Assembly: GCF_001280125.1 (NCBI RefSeq)
Contig: NZ_LGEG01000068.1
Location: 1-64,000, forward strand
Source: Streptomyces sp. NRRL F-6492
GTDB taxonomy: Bacteria; Actinomycetota; Actinomycetes; Streptomycetales; Streptomycetaceae
Direction: 5' to 3'
DNA length: 64,000 nt
Shown here: positions 49,932-58,452 of the stretch, in pieces
Layout: each line of letters begins with the position of its first letter
Position numbering within the stretch: position 1 is the first letter of the stretch
Notes under the pieces: generated by a model
Databases searched by the model: none
What the model was told of the DNA's origin: nothing
What the model saw: the letters and a program-made list of their open reading frames with translations, nothing else
Translations under genes and position numbers: made by a program

Positions 49932-50123
49932 TCAGTCGCGGGGATGCCTGAGCCGGGCCGAGACCCAGCGGGCCCGGCGGCGCAGGATGCGCGAGATCCC
50001 CACCCCTTGCGCGGCGTGCGTACGGCCCGGCTCCGGAGGTCCACCCCTTTCGAGGTGCCCCGGTCCGGCGGCCGAGCCGCGGTCGCGTGCCGTCGTGTCA
50101 CCGTAGTCGTGCGTCCAGCCCAT
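49932..50123 (-). CDS. Possible 63-aa basic protein
   Basis: From ATG 50123 the frame starts MGWTHDYGDTTARDR and ends with a basic stretch including ISRILRRRARWVSARLRHP. Third positions are mostly G/C and no gene is found on the other strand. The ribosome site is weak. The rest of the 49857-50278 gap shows nothing else I can support. Confidence 0.35.
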   Translation of the reverse strand: MGWTHDYGDTTARDRGSAAGPGHLERGGPPEPGRTHAAQGVGISRILRRRARWVSARLRHPRD

Positions 50124-50278
50124 ACCCGGACGTCTGCCCGTGCCCCAAGGTCGGTAACCTCCCCGGGGTCCGCCAATCGGAGTATGCGCGGGGCACATGG
50201 CCGTTCGAGGCAACTCCGTTCGTCGCACTGGCGTCCGACGGTGCGTCAGCGGCCGGGCCGAAGGGGCGCGACGGCCCG

Positions 50279-51214
50279 TCAGCGGTCCGGTTCGGGGTCC
50301 TTCAGCCAGTTGACGAGCTCCGTGGTGAAGGCCACCGGGTCCTCCTCGTGGGGGAAGTGCCCGAGGCCGTCGAAGAGCCGCCAGCGGTACGGCGCCTCCA
50401 CGTACTCGCCCGAACCGGCCGCGCTGCGGGTCCGCATCACCGGGTCGAGGGAGCCGTGCAGATGGAGCGTCGGCACCCGCACCGGCCGCTTCATGCGCCG
50501 GTTGAACTGGACGCCGTCCGGGCGGGCCAGCGACCGCACCATCCAGCGGTACGGCTCGATCGAGCAGTGCGCCGTCGACGGGACGAGCATCGCCCGCCGG
50601 TACGTCTCGACCGCCCCCTCGTCGGCGATCGGCTGCGGCCCCGACCAGTCCCGGATCAACTCCCCCACGAGGGCGGCGTCGTCCGCGACGAGCCGGCGCT
50701 CCGGCAGCCATGGCCGCTGGAAGCCCCAGACGTGCGAGCCGGCCCGCGACTGGGCGAAGTCGGAGAGCATCGCCGAGCGCCAGCGGCGCGGGTGCGGCAT
50801 CGAGGAGACCACGAGCCGGCGCACCAGCTTGGGCCGCATCACGGCCGCCGTCCAGGCCAGGTAGCCGCCCAGGTCGTGCCCGACGAGCGCCGCGTCCGGC
50901 TCGCCGAGCGAGCGGACGACGCCGGTGATGTCGAGCGCCAGGTTGGCGGGGTCGTAGCCCCGGGGGGTGCGGTCGCTGCCGCCGACCCCGCGCAGGTCCA
51001 TCGCGACGGCCCGGAACCCCGCCTCGGCGAGGGCGGGGAGCTGGTGGCGCCAGGTCCACCAGAACTGCGGGAAGCCGTGCAGGAGCAGCACCAGCGGCCC
51101 GTCGCCCATCTCGGCGATGTGGAAGCGGGCGCCGTTGGCGGCCACGTCCCGGTGGGTCCACGGCCCGTCGAGCCGTACGGGCCCGCCGGCGTTGCTGCTC
51201 TCGGGAAGGGTCAT
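50279..51214 (-). CDS. Alpha/beta hydrolase, epoxide-hydrolase-like
   Basis: A 311-aa hydrolase. The oxyanion motif is HGFP (46-49), the nucleophile Asp114 in VGHDLGGYLAW, and the C-terminal His in GLGHFPHEE; a cap-domain region follows residue 140. An Asp nucleophile indicates epoxide hydrolase or haloalkane dehalogenase chemistry, not an esterase. Its place next to the MarP-like gene and the holin-like gene equals ephE (Rv3670). The ATG overlaps the holin-like gene's stop (51211-51214), so they are coupled. Confidence 0.88.
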   Translation of the reverse strand: MTLPESSNAGGPVRLDGPWTHRDVAANGARFHIAEMGDGPLVLLLHGFPQFWWTWRHQLPALAEAGFRAVAMDLRGVGGSDRTPRGYDPANLALDITGVVRSLGEPDAALVGHDLGGYLAWTAAVMRPKLVRRLVVSSMPHPRRWRSAMLSDFAQSRAGSHVWGFQRPWLPERRLVADDAALVGELIRDWSGPQPIADEGAVETYRRAMLVPSTAHCSIEPYRWMVRSLARPDGVQFNRRMKRPVRVPTLHLHGSLDPVMRTRSAAGSGEYVEAPYRWRLFDGLGHFPHEEDPVAFTTELVNWLKDPEPDR

Positions 51215-51717
51215 ACGGACGAGCGTGCCACAACGGTGCCCTTGTCCAGGTCAACGGAGCCCTTGACCAGAGCCTTGGGCGCCTCGGGGCGCGGGTGCGG
51301 CTTGACGTTCTGCACGATCGCGGCCGTCTGCTTGGCGGACGCGATGGACTTCTCCGGCGGCTTGACCTTCTTGAACTTGGAGTACGCGAGGAGGCCGAGG
51401 AGCCCCGCGAGCAGCACGTTCGCGGTGAAGGAGAGCAGGAAGCACCAGACGAGGTTCCAGCCCCCGTCGCCGTTGTGCCCGCCGGTCCAGGTGTTGATGG
51501 CGTACGCGAGGGCGAAACTCAGCATCGGCAGCGAGAACAGCAGCACCACGGCGGCCGCGATGCCCGCCGCGCTGCCGATCGCGCCCCGCTTGACGTCCTG
51601 CCGGATCTCGGCCTTGGCCAGGGCGATCTCGTCGTGCACCAGTGCCGACATCTCGGCGGTCGCCGAGGCGACCAGTTGGCCGAGGCTCGGCTCGCCCTTG
51701 TCGTACAGGTCGCTCAT
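51211..51717 (-). CDS. Phage-holin-superfamily (DUF1469-type) membrane protein
   Basis: A 168-aa protein. A charged N-terminal helix (SLGQLVASATAEMSALVHDEIALAKAEIRQDVKRG) precedes two hydrophobic hairpins: about residues 47-75 (AAGIAAAVVLLFSLPMLSFALAYAI) and 88-113 (WCFLLSFTANVLLAGLLGLLAY). A basic tail follows. This is the actinobacterial holin-superfamily type; it is chromosomal and not evidence of a prophage. It is translationally coupled to the epoxide-hydrolase-like gene and downstream of nhaA. Confidence 0.88.
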   Translation of the reverse strand: MSDLYDKGEPSLGQLVASATAEMSALVHDEIALAKAEIRQDVKRGAIGSAAGIAAAVVLLFSLPMLSFALAYAINTWTGGHNGDGGWNLVWCFLLSFTANVLLAGLLGLLAYSKFKKVKPPEKSIASAKQTAAIVQNVKPHPRPEAPKALVKGSVDLDKGTVVARSSV

Positions 51718-51753
51718 CGCTGCTCCCTCTCCTCGTCTACGGTCCGACTCAGA

Positions 51754-53145
51754 TCATGCCGGACGGTCGCCCTCCTCGCTCGATGCCCCCGCCAGTTGGG
51801 CGCGCTGTCGGTGTTCGGCGGCCTTCCTCTCGTGGATCGCGGCCATCCGGAGGTGGTATTCCGGGCTGTTCTCCTCGTAGATGTCCGGGATGCCGTCCTC
51901 GTCCTCGTCGCGCTCCTCGTCGGCGTAGAGCGCGCTGTACTTCCGCACCCGCAGCTTCAGCAGGACGGTCGCGAGGACGGCCGCGACGAGCGAGCCCGTC
52001 AGGACGGCGGCCTTCACCTGATCGGTGAGGGCGGGGTCGCCGGCGAAGGCGAGTTCGCCGATGAGGAGCGAGACGGTGAACCCGATCCCGGCGAGGGTGG
52101 CGAGGGCGAAGACGTCCGGCCAGGACAGCTCGGGGTTGAGCTCGGCCCGGGTGAAGCGGGCGGTGAGCCAGGTGCCGCCGAAGATGCCGACGGCCTTGCC
52201 GACGACGAGGCCCAGGACGACGCCGAGGGTGACCGGCTGGGTGAAGACGTCCCCGAGCGACTTGCCGGAGACGGCGACACCGGCGGAGAAGAGGGCGAAC
52301 AGCGGCACCGCGACACCGGCCGAGAACGGGCGGACCAGGTGCTCGATGTGCTCGCCGGGGGAGTGCTCCTCGCCCTCCCGGGTCGTGCAGCGCAGCATCA
52401 GGCCCATGGCGACGCCGGCGATGGTGGCGTGGACCCCGCTGTTGTACATCAGACCCCAGATCACCAGGGCGAGCGGCACGTACACGTACCAGCCGCGAAC
52501 CCCCTTGCGGAGCAGCAGCCAGAAGACGGCGAGGCCGGCGAAGGCGCCGCCGAGCGCGGCGAAGTCCAGGTCCGAGGTGAAGAAGACCGCGATGATCAGG
52601 ATGGCGAAGAGGTCGTCGACGACGGCGAGGGTGAGCAGGAAGGCGCGCAGCGCGGACGGCAGCGAGGTGCCGATCACGGCGAGGACGGCGAGCGCGAAGG
52701 CGATGTCGGTGGCGGTGGGGACGGCCCAGCCGTCGAGCGGGCCGTCGCCGAGGACGTTGACCAGGGTGTAGACGAGGGCGGGCGCGGCCATGCCGCAGAG
52801 CGCGGCGACGACGGGGAGCGCGGCGGCCCTGGGGTCGCGCAGCTCGCCCGCGACGAGTTCGCGCTTGAGCTCGACGCCGGCGACGAAGAAGAAGACCGCC
52901 AGGAGGCCGTCGGCGGACCAGTGCTCGACGGAGAGGTCAAGGCCGAGGGCGGCGGGGCCGAAGTGGAAGTCCCGCACGGACTCGTAGCTCTCGCTCAGCG
53001 GGGTGTTCGCCCAGATCAGGGCGGCGACGGCGGCGACGAGGAGCAGGACGCCGCCGACGGTCTCGGTGCGCAGGGCGTCGGCGAGGTAGCGGCGCTCGGG
53101 CAGCGGGAGGAGGCCGAGGAACTTGCGGTCGGTGGGCGCGGACAT
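51754..53145 (-). CDS. nhaA: Na+/H+ antiporter NhaA
   Basis: A 463-aa secondary antiporter with about 12 TM helices. Hallmarks are the FFFVAGVELKRELVAGEL segment, TATDIAFALAVLAVIG (unwound helix region) and the paired ion-binding aspartates in LAVVDDLFAILIIAVFF. A cytoplasmic tail of about 60 residues is charged (ADEERDEDEDGIPDIYEENSPEY). ATG 53145 follows GGAGGT at 7 nt, the best ribosome site in this part. It exports sodium in exchange for protons, complementing the pH-stress theme of the MarP-like neighbour. Confidence 0.94.
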   Translation of the reverse strand: MSAPTDRKFLGLLPLPERRYLADALRTETVGGVLLLVAAVAALIWANTPLSESYESVRDFHFGPAALGLDLSVEHWSADGLLAVFFFVAGVELKRELVAGELRDPRAAALPVVAALCGMAAPALVYTLVNVLGDGPLDGWAVPTATDIAFALAVLAVIGTSLPSALRAFLLTLAVVDDLFAILIIAVFFTSDLDFAALGGAFAGLAVFWLLLRKGVRGWYVYVPLALVIWGLMYNSGVHATIAGVAMGLMLRCTTREGEEHSPGEHIEHLVRPFSAGVAVPLFALFSAGVAVSGKSLGDVFTQPVTLGVVLGLVVGKAVGIFGGTWLTARFTRAELNPELSWPDVFALATLAGIGFTVSLLIGELAFAGDPALTDQVKAAVLTGSLVAAVLATVLLKLRVRKYSALYADEERDEDEDGIPDIYEENSPEYHLRMAAIHERKAAEHRQRAQLAGASSEEGDRPA

Positions 53146-53365
53146 GCGGGAGACCTCCGTCGGGCGGGCAGGGCGAAGCACATGCCGACCAGACTTCCCG
53201 GCGCACCTGGGTCTTTCTGTCGCGTCTCTGACGCGACCCACACCCTACCCAAGGGGGCGGTGGGGCATCCGGCGAAGAGCAGCCTATGGAGTTTCTCCCG
53301 TTTCGTCCCCTCAGAAGCTCTCAGAAGCCCTCGGAAGCCCCGGGGGACGTACGGGTACGCGGGAA

Positions 53366-53399
53366 CGCCCGCCCCGGTCGGTGCCTTCCGGGGCGGGCG
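53366..53399 (-). terminator. Terminator after acs
   Basis: CGCCCGCCCCGG (53366-53377) pairs with CCGGGGCGGGCG (53388-53399), 22 bp beyond the acs stop. Confidence 0.72.
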
Positions 53400-53420
53400 C
53401 CGCGTCGTACGGGCTGCGGC

Positions 53421-55376
53421 TCAGTCCTCGCTGGAGGCGGCCGGCAGCTGGGTCTGGATGAGCGACATGACCGAGGAGTCGGTCAGCGTGGTGACGTCGC
53501 CCAGCTCCCGGTTCTCCGCCACGTCGCGCAGCAGACGGCGCATGATCTTGCCCGAGCGGGTCTTCGGCAGCTCCGCCACCGGCAGGACCCGCTTCGGCTT
53601 GGCGATCGGGCCGAGGGTCGCGCCGACGTGGTCGCGCAGCTCGGCGACGAGGCCCTCGTCCTGGCTGGCCGTGCCGCGCAGGATCACGAAGGCGACGATC
53701 GCCTGGCCGGTCGTCTCGTCGGCGGCGCCGACGACGGCCGCCTCGGCGACGGCCGGGTGGGAGACGAGGGCCGACTCGACCTCGGTCGTCGAGATGTTGT
53801 GGCCCGAGACGAGCATGACGTCGTCGACCCGGCCGAGCAGCCAGATGTCGCCGTCCTCGTCCTTCTTGGCGCCGTCGCCCGCGAAGTACCTGCCCTCGAA
53901 GCGGGACCAGTACGTGTCGATGTAGCGCTGGTCGTCGCCCCAGATGGTGCGGAGCATCGACGGCCACGGCTCGGTGAGGACCAGGTAGCCGCCCCCGCCG
54001 TTCGGCACCTCGTTGGCCTCGTCGTCCACGACGGTGGCGGAGATGCCCGGCAGCGGGCGCTGGGCGGAGCCCGGCTTGGTCTCGGTGACGCCCGGCAGCG
54101 GCGAGATCATCATCGCGCCGGTCTCGGTCTGCCACCAGGTGTCCACGATCGGGGTCTTGCCGGCGCCGATGTGCTCGCGGTACCAGACCCAGGCCTCGGG
54201 GTTGATCGGCTCGCCGACCGAGCCGAGGACGCGCAGGCTCGACAGGTCGAACTTCGCGGGGATGTCGTCGCCCCACTTCATGAACGTGCGGATCGCGGTC
54301 GGCGCCGTGTAGAGGATCGTGACGCCGTACTTCTGCACGATCTCCCAGAACCGGCCCTGGTGCGGGGTGTCCGGGGTGCCCTCGTACATGACCTGCGTCG
54401 CGCCGTTGGCCAGCGGGCCGTAGACGATGTACGAGTGCCCGGTGACCCAGCCGATGTCGGCGGTGCACCAGTAGACGTCGCTCTCCGGCTTGAGGTCGAA
54501 GACGGCGTGGTGGGTGTAGGCGGCCTGGGTGAGGTAGCCGCCGGAGGTGTGCAGGATGCCCTTCGGCTTCCCCGTGGTGCCCGAGGTGTAGAGGATGAAG
54601 AGCGGGTGCTCCGCGTCGAAGGCCTCCGGGGTGTGCTCGGCGGACTGGCGGGCGACGATGTCGTCCCACCACACGTCGCGGCCCTCGGTGAAGGCGGTGT
54701 CCTGGCCCGTGCGGCGGACCACGAGGACGTGCTCGACCTGCGGACACTTGGCGACGGCCTCGTCGATGGCCGGCTTGAGGGCGCTCGGCTTGCCGCGCCG
54801 GTAGCCGCCGTCGGCGGTCACGACCAGCTTGGCGTCGGCGTCCTGGATGCGGGAGGCCACGGCGTCGGCCGAGAAGCCGCCGAAGACCACCGAGTGGGCG
54901 GCGCCGACGCGGGCGCAGGCCAGCATCGTGACGGCCGCCTCGGGGATCATCGGCAGGTAGACGGCGACCCGGTCGCCCTTGCGGACTCCCAGCTCGGTCA
55001 GGGCGTTGGCCGCCTTGGAGACCTCGTCCTTGAGCTCGGCGTAGGTGATCGCGCGGCTGTCGCCCGGCTCGCCCTCGAAGTGGATGGCGACCCGGTCGCC
55101 GTGACCGGCCTCGACGTGCCGGTCGACGCAGTTGTACGCCACGTTCAGCTCGCCGTCCGCGAACCACTTGGCGAACGGGGGGTTCGACCAGTCCAGGGTC
55201 TCGGTCGGCTCGGTGGCCCAGGTCAGCCGCTTGGCCTGCTCGGCCCAGAAGCCCAGCCGGTCCGCCTTGGCCTGCTCGTACGCCTCCGCCGTCACATTGG
55301 CGTCCGCCGCCAGCTCGGCGGGGGGCGCGAAACGGCGCTCCTCGCGAAGCAGATTGGCCAGGCTTTCGTTGCTCAC
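53421..55376 (-). CDS. acs: Acetyl-CoA synthetase
   Basis: A 651-aa AMP-forming enzyme that activates acetate to acetyl-CoA. Adenylation motifs include LFILYTSGTTGKPKGILHT (P-loop), VDTWWQTETGAMM, the YFAGDGAKKDEDGDIWLLGRVDD hinge and the C-terminal acetylation motif RSGKIMRRLL, whose Lys is the known site of inactivating acetylation. Full family length. GTG 55376 has GGGAG about 6 nt upstream. A dre-like element lies 95 bp before the start. It matches Rv3667 in the conserved gene order. Confidence 0.96.
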   Translation of the reverse strand: MSNESLANLLREERRFAPPAELAADANVTAEAYEQAKADRLGFWAEQAKRLTWATEPTETLDWSNPPFAKWFADGELNVAYNCVDRHVEAGHGDRVAIHFEGEPGDSRAITYAELKDEVSKAANALTELGVRKGDRVAVYLPMIPEAAVTMLACARVGAAHSVVFGGFSADAVASRIQDADAKLVVTADGGYRRGKPSALKPAIDEAVAKCPQVEHVLVVRRTGQDTAFTEGRDVWWDDIVARQSAEHTPEAFDAEHPLFILYTSGTTGKPKGILHTSGGYLTQAAYTHHAVFDLKPESDVYWCTADIGWVTGHSYIVYGPLANGATQVMYEGTPDTPHQGRFWEIVQKYGVTILYTAPTAIRTFMKWGDDIPAKFDLSSLRVLGSVGEPINPEAWVWYREHIGAGKTPIVDTWWQTETGAMMISPLPGVTETKPGSAQRPLPGISATVVDDEANEVPNGGGGYLVLTEPWPSMLRTIWGDDQRYIDTYWSRFEGRYFAGDGAKKDEDGDIWLLGRVDDVMLVSGHNISTTEVESALVSHPAVAEAAVVGAADETTGQAIVAFVILRGTASQDEGLVAELRDHVGATLGPIAKPKRVLPVAELPKTRSGKIMRRLLRDVAENRELGDVTTLTDSSVMSLIQTQLPAASSED

Positions 55377-55470
55377 GACATCTCCCTTTCCCAGGGCGTC
55401 CTCTGTGCGTATGTGTCCCGCGTCATAGCTCACCAGTCAGATGCCCGGGTGACAAGAGCAACCAGGGAAT

Positions 55471-55482
55471 TGGTTTAGACCT
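55471..55482. promoter_or_regulatory. dre-like (DasR-type) element upstream of acs
   Basis: TGGTTTAGACCT differs at one of 12 positions from the first chitinase dre element in this window (TGGTCTAGACCT). It is 95 bp upstream of the acs start, in the only low-GC part of the gap. Confidence 0.55.
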
Positions 55483-55500
55483 GTGGGTGGCCCAACGTGG

Positions 55501-55538
55501 GTGGCCCCTTCTTCCCGAGCGGTGGGAGAAGGGGCCAC
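55501..55538 (-). terminator. Terminator after the SulP-carbonic anhydrase gene
   Basis: GTGGCCCCTTCT (55501-55512) pairs with AGAAGGGGCCAC (55527-55538), extended inward by CCC/GGG with one bulged T. Confidence 0.75.
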
Positions 55539-55630
55539 ACAGTCTCACGGACGGAGGGCGCCGATGGTTCAGGGGGCGTGCGCCCCGGGCCCGCGCGCTC
55601 CGGGGCGCGGGCCCGGGAAGGGGCGCTCGC

Positions 55631-58138
55631 TCAGGAGATGCGCGCCGCCTCCAGCAGGGCCGCCGGCTGGGGTGCCGGTTCGGTCTCCGGTCCGGTCCCC
55701 GTCGCGACCGGTGGGCCGGTCTTCGGTCCGGCTTCCGGTCCGGACCCCGGTCCGGCTTCCAGTCCGGACCCCGATTCGGCTTCCGGTCCGGTCGGCGGGG
55801 CGGTCGGCATGACCCGGGTGAAGACGTCGTCGTAGACGTCGTGGCCGTGCGGCTCGTCCGCGCCGTCGAGCAGGTACGCCTGCGCCTCGCCCACGTGGAA
55901 GTACATCCCGTGCAGCGTGAGGCTGCCGTCGGCGAGCCGGCGCGCCACCGACTCGTACGCGCGCAGGTGCTCCAGCTGCTGCACGACGTTGGTCAGGCAG
56001 AGCTGCTCGACCGCGTCGGCCGGCAGGCGGCCCGCGATCCGGGCCCAGGCGTGGCGTCTGCTGGCCATCCGCTCCAGGCTGGGCCGGCCGTGCCGGAGCC
56101 AGCGGCGGAGGGGGGACGGCGGGTCGTCCGGGCCCGCGTTCATCAGGGCCTGCATCGCGCCGCAGCCGGAGTGGCCGCAGACGGTGATCGACTCGACCCG
56201 CAGCACCTCCACCGCGTACTCGATCGCCGCCGCCACCGAGTCGTCCCCGCTCCCCTCGCCGGGGAGCGGGACCAGATTGCCGACGTTGCGCACGGTGAAG
56301 AGGTCGCCGGGGCCGCTCGACGTGATCATGCTGGTGACCAGGCGCGAGTCGGCGCAGGTCAGGAAGAGCTGCGAGGGGCGCTGGCCCTCCCGGGCGAGCC
56401 GGGCGAGCTCGTCCCGCACGAGCGGGGCGGTGTTCCGCTGGAACTTGCCGATGCCGCTCGCCAGCTTCAGCCCCGGCCCGGTCCGGTCCGCGCCCGGCGC
56501 GTCGGCCCCGTCCGGCTCGGCGGGCCGCTCCCCGCACTGGTGGTTGTGCCAGGGGGTCCAGGGCCGGCAGCAGGAGTGCGGGGCCGCGCCGGGGGAGGGC
56601 TCGGCGATCCGGGCGCCGGAGGGGCCGGTCGTCTCGACCTTGCCGCCGTGGGCGAGGTGCCCGGACGCCCAGTCGCTCAGCGTCTCGTACGCCGCGTGGT
56701 CCATGAAGGACCCGTCCAGCTCGACCACCACGTCGGAACCGGGCGGCAGTTGGTGAAGCGCCCGGCTCAGCCGGGGCACCGCGAGGAAGGTCAGCTGGCC
56801 CCGGACGTGCAGCAGTTGGCGTCCGTCCCGCTCCTCGCGGGTGATCCGGGTGCGGGTGAGCCGGTGCAGGGCGACCGCGACGGCCACCCCGATGCCGAGG
56901 GCGACGCCCTCCAGGATGCCGATGAGGACGACTCCGGCCAGCGTCACCACGTAGACGACGACTTCACGGTGACGGGTGACGGTGCGGATGTGGGTGATGC
57001 TGACCATCTGGATGCCGACCACCATCACGAGGGCGGCGAGCGCGGGCAGCGGGATCAGGTCGAGCACGGGCACGAGCAGCAGGGCCGCGAGCACGATCCA
57101 CAGGCCGTGCAGCATGGTGGAGGCGCGACTCACCGCGCCCGCCGAGACGTTGGCGACGCTGCGGACCGCGACCCCGGCGACCGGAAGGCCGCCGAGCGCG
57201 CCGGAGACCACGTTCGCCATGCCCTGCCCGGCGAGTTCGCGGTCGAGGGCGGTGCGCGGGATGCCCAGGCCGTGGTCCGGGCGGGCGGCGACGAGCTTGT
57301 CGACCGCGACGGCGGAGAGCAGCGACTGCACGCTGGTGACGAGGGTGATGGTGAGCACGCCGGCGGCGATGCCGAGGACCGGCCCCTCGGGCAGTCCCGG
57401 CAGGGCGTGGCTGCTCCAGGAGGGCAGGTCGACGCGGGGCACGGCGAGCCCGGCGAGCACCGCCACCGCCGTCGCGCCCGCCACCGCGACGAGCGCGGCC
57501 GGGGCCTTGCGCAGGAGCTTCCCGGCGCGGCCCGGCAGGCGCGGCCAGCAGAGCAGTACGGCCACGGTGAGCGCGCTGATGGCGAACGCGGCCGGCTGCA
57601 CGTGGGCCAACTGGGCGGGCAGGCCAAGGGCGTTGTCCACGGCGGAGCTCTGGGGGGTGCCGCCGAGCACGATGTGCAGCTGGGCGAGGGCGATGGTGAC
57701 GCCGATGCCGCCCAGCATGCCGTGCACGATCGCGGGCGAGACGGCGAGCGCGGAGCGGGCCACGCGCAGCGCTGACAGGCCGAGTTGGGCGAGACCGGCG
57801 AGGACGGTGATGGCGCAGGTGGTGCGCCAGCCGTAGAGCCGGATGAGCTCGGCGGTCACGACGGTGAGGCCGGCGGCCGGGCCGCTCACCTGGAGCGGGG
57901 AGCCGCCGAAGCGGCCGGCGACGAGGCCGCCGACGGCGGCGGCGACCAGGCCGGCCTGGAGCGGGGCTCCGGTGGCGAGCGCGATGCCGAGCGAGAGCGG
58001 CAGCGCGATCAGGAAGACGGCGATCGACGCGGACAGGTCGACGCCGGCGACGCGGAAGCGGCGCGGCCCCTCCGGGGGGCTGTGCGGCCGCTGGAGGCGG
58101 GGTCGGGTGGTGGTGCGGTCAGGGGTGCAGAGGGTCAT
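55631..58138 (-). CDS. SulP anion transporter fused to beta-carbonic anhydrase
   Basis: An 835-aa fusion. Residues 1 to about 410 are the SulP membrane domain (ASIAVFLIALPLSLGIALATGAPLQAGL opening, about 10-12 TM). Residues about 430-520 are a STAS domain (LLHVRGQLTFLAVPRLSRAL...VVVELDGSFMDHAAYETL). From about 570 is a complete beta-carbonic anhydrase with Zn ligands C595, D597, H656 and C659 (LTCADSR, VCGHSGCGA). A Gly/Pro/Glu-rich tail follows. The fusion implies coupled bicarbonate transport and CO2 hydration. No ribosome site stands out at the ATG. Confidence 0.94.
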   Translation of the reverse strand: MTLCTPDRTTTRPRLQRPHSPPEGPRRFRVAGVDLSASIAVFLIALPLSLGIALATGAPLQAGLVAAAVGGLVAGRFGGSPLQVSGPAAGLTVVTAELIRLYGWRTTCAITVLAGLAQLGLSALRVARSALAVSPAIVHGMLGGIGVTIALAQLHIVLGGTPQSSAVDNALGLPAQLAHVQPAAFAISALTVAVLLCWPRLPGRAGKLLRKAPAALVAVAGATAVAVLAGLAVPRVDLPSWSSHALPGLPEGPVLGIAAGVLTITLVTSVQSLLSAVAVDKLVAARPDHGLGIPRTALDRELAGQGMANVVSGALGGLPVAGVAVRSVANVSAGAVSRASTMLHGLWIVLAALLLVPVLDLIPLPALAALVMVVGIQMVSITHIRTVTRHREVVVYVVTLAGVVLIGILEGVALGIGVAVAVALHRLTRTRITREERDGRQLLHVRGQLTFLAVPRLSRALHQLPPGSDVVVELDGSFMDHAAYETLSDWASGHLAHGGKVETTGPSGARIAEPSPGAAPHSCCRPWTPWHNHQCGERPAEPDGADAPGADRTGPGLKLASGIGKFQRNTAPLVRDELARLAREGQRPSQLFLTCADSRLVTSMITSSGPGDLFTVRNVGNLVPLPGEGSGDDSVAAAIEYAVEVLRVESITVCGHSGCGAMQALMNAGPDDPPSPLRRWLRHGRPSLERMASRRHAWARIAGRLPADAVEQLCLTNVVQQLEHLRAYESVARRLADGSLTLHGMYFHVGEAQAYLLDGADEPHGHDVYDDVFTRVMPTAPPTGPEAESGSGLEAGPGSGPEAGPKTGPPVATGTGPETEPAPQPAALLEAARIS

Positions 58139-58452
58139 GTTCCCGTCTCCTCCGGGGCAGCGCGGTCGCGGCTCGTGCGGGACGAACGTGGGGCTCGCGG
58201 CCGTGGGTCACGGCGTACAGCGGCGGGATGTGCGGTGGGGTCTCGGCGCGAGACCTTTCGAAGAAAACATCAACGCTCGGTAAATGGATCGTAATGGAGA
58301 GTAAAGACCCTGGTGGTGCTTTCCGGGCGAATGGGGCAATGATTCACCTGTTCTAGTGATCGACCGGCACTTTCCCGCTTGTCGTTTCATCGCACCGGCT
58401 GTCGCGGTGCGACGTTGGCGCCGCTCGCACGGAACCGAGGAGAGGTGGGCGG
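58139..58452. other. Divergent intergenic region
   Basis: 314 bp between the SulP fusion and the lipoprotein gene. A relatively A+T-rich patch at 58258-58345 probably contains both promoters. I see no gene or convincing operator. Confidence 0.4.

Noticed and set aside
51211-51717. Holin-like gene as evidence of a prophage
   Set aside because: This DUF1469-type protein is a conserved chromosomal neighbour of nhaA/acs in actinobacteria; no other phage genes are near.
55680-55800. ggtccggcttccggtcc-like repeats near the end of the SulP fusion
   Set aside because: In-frame low-complexity Gly/Pro/Glu codons of the protein tail, not an independent element.
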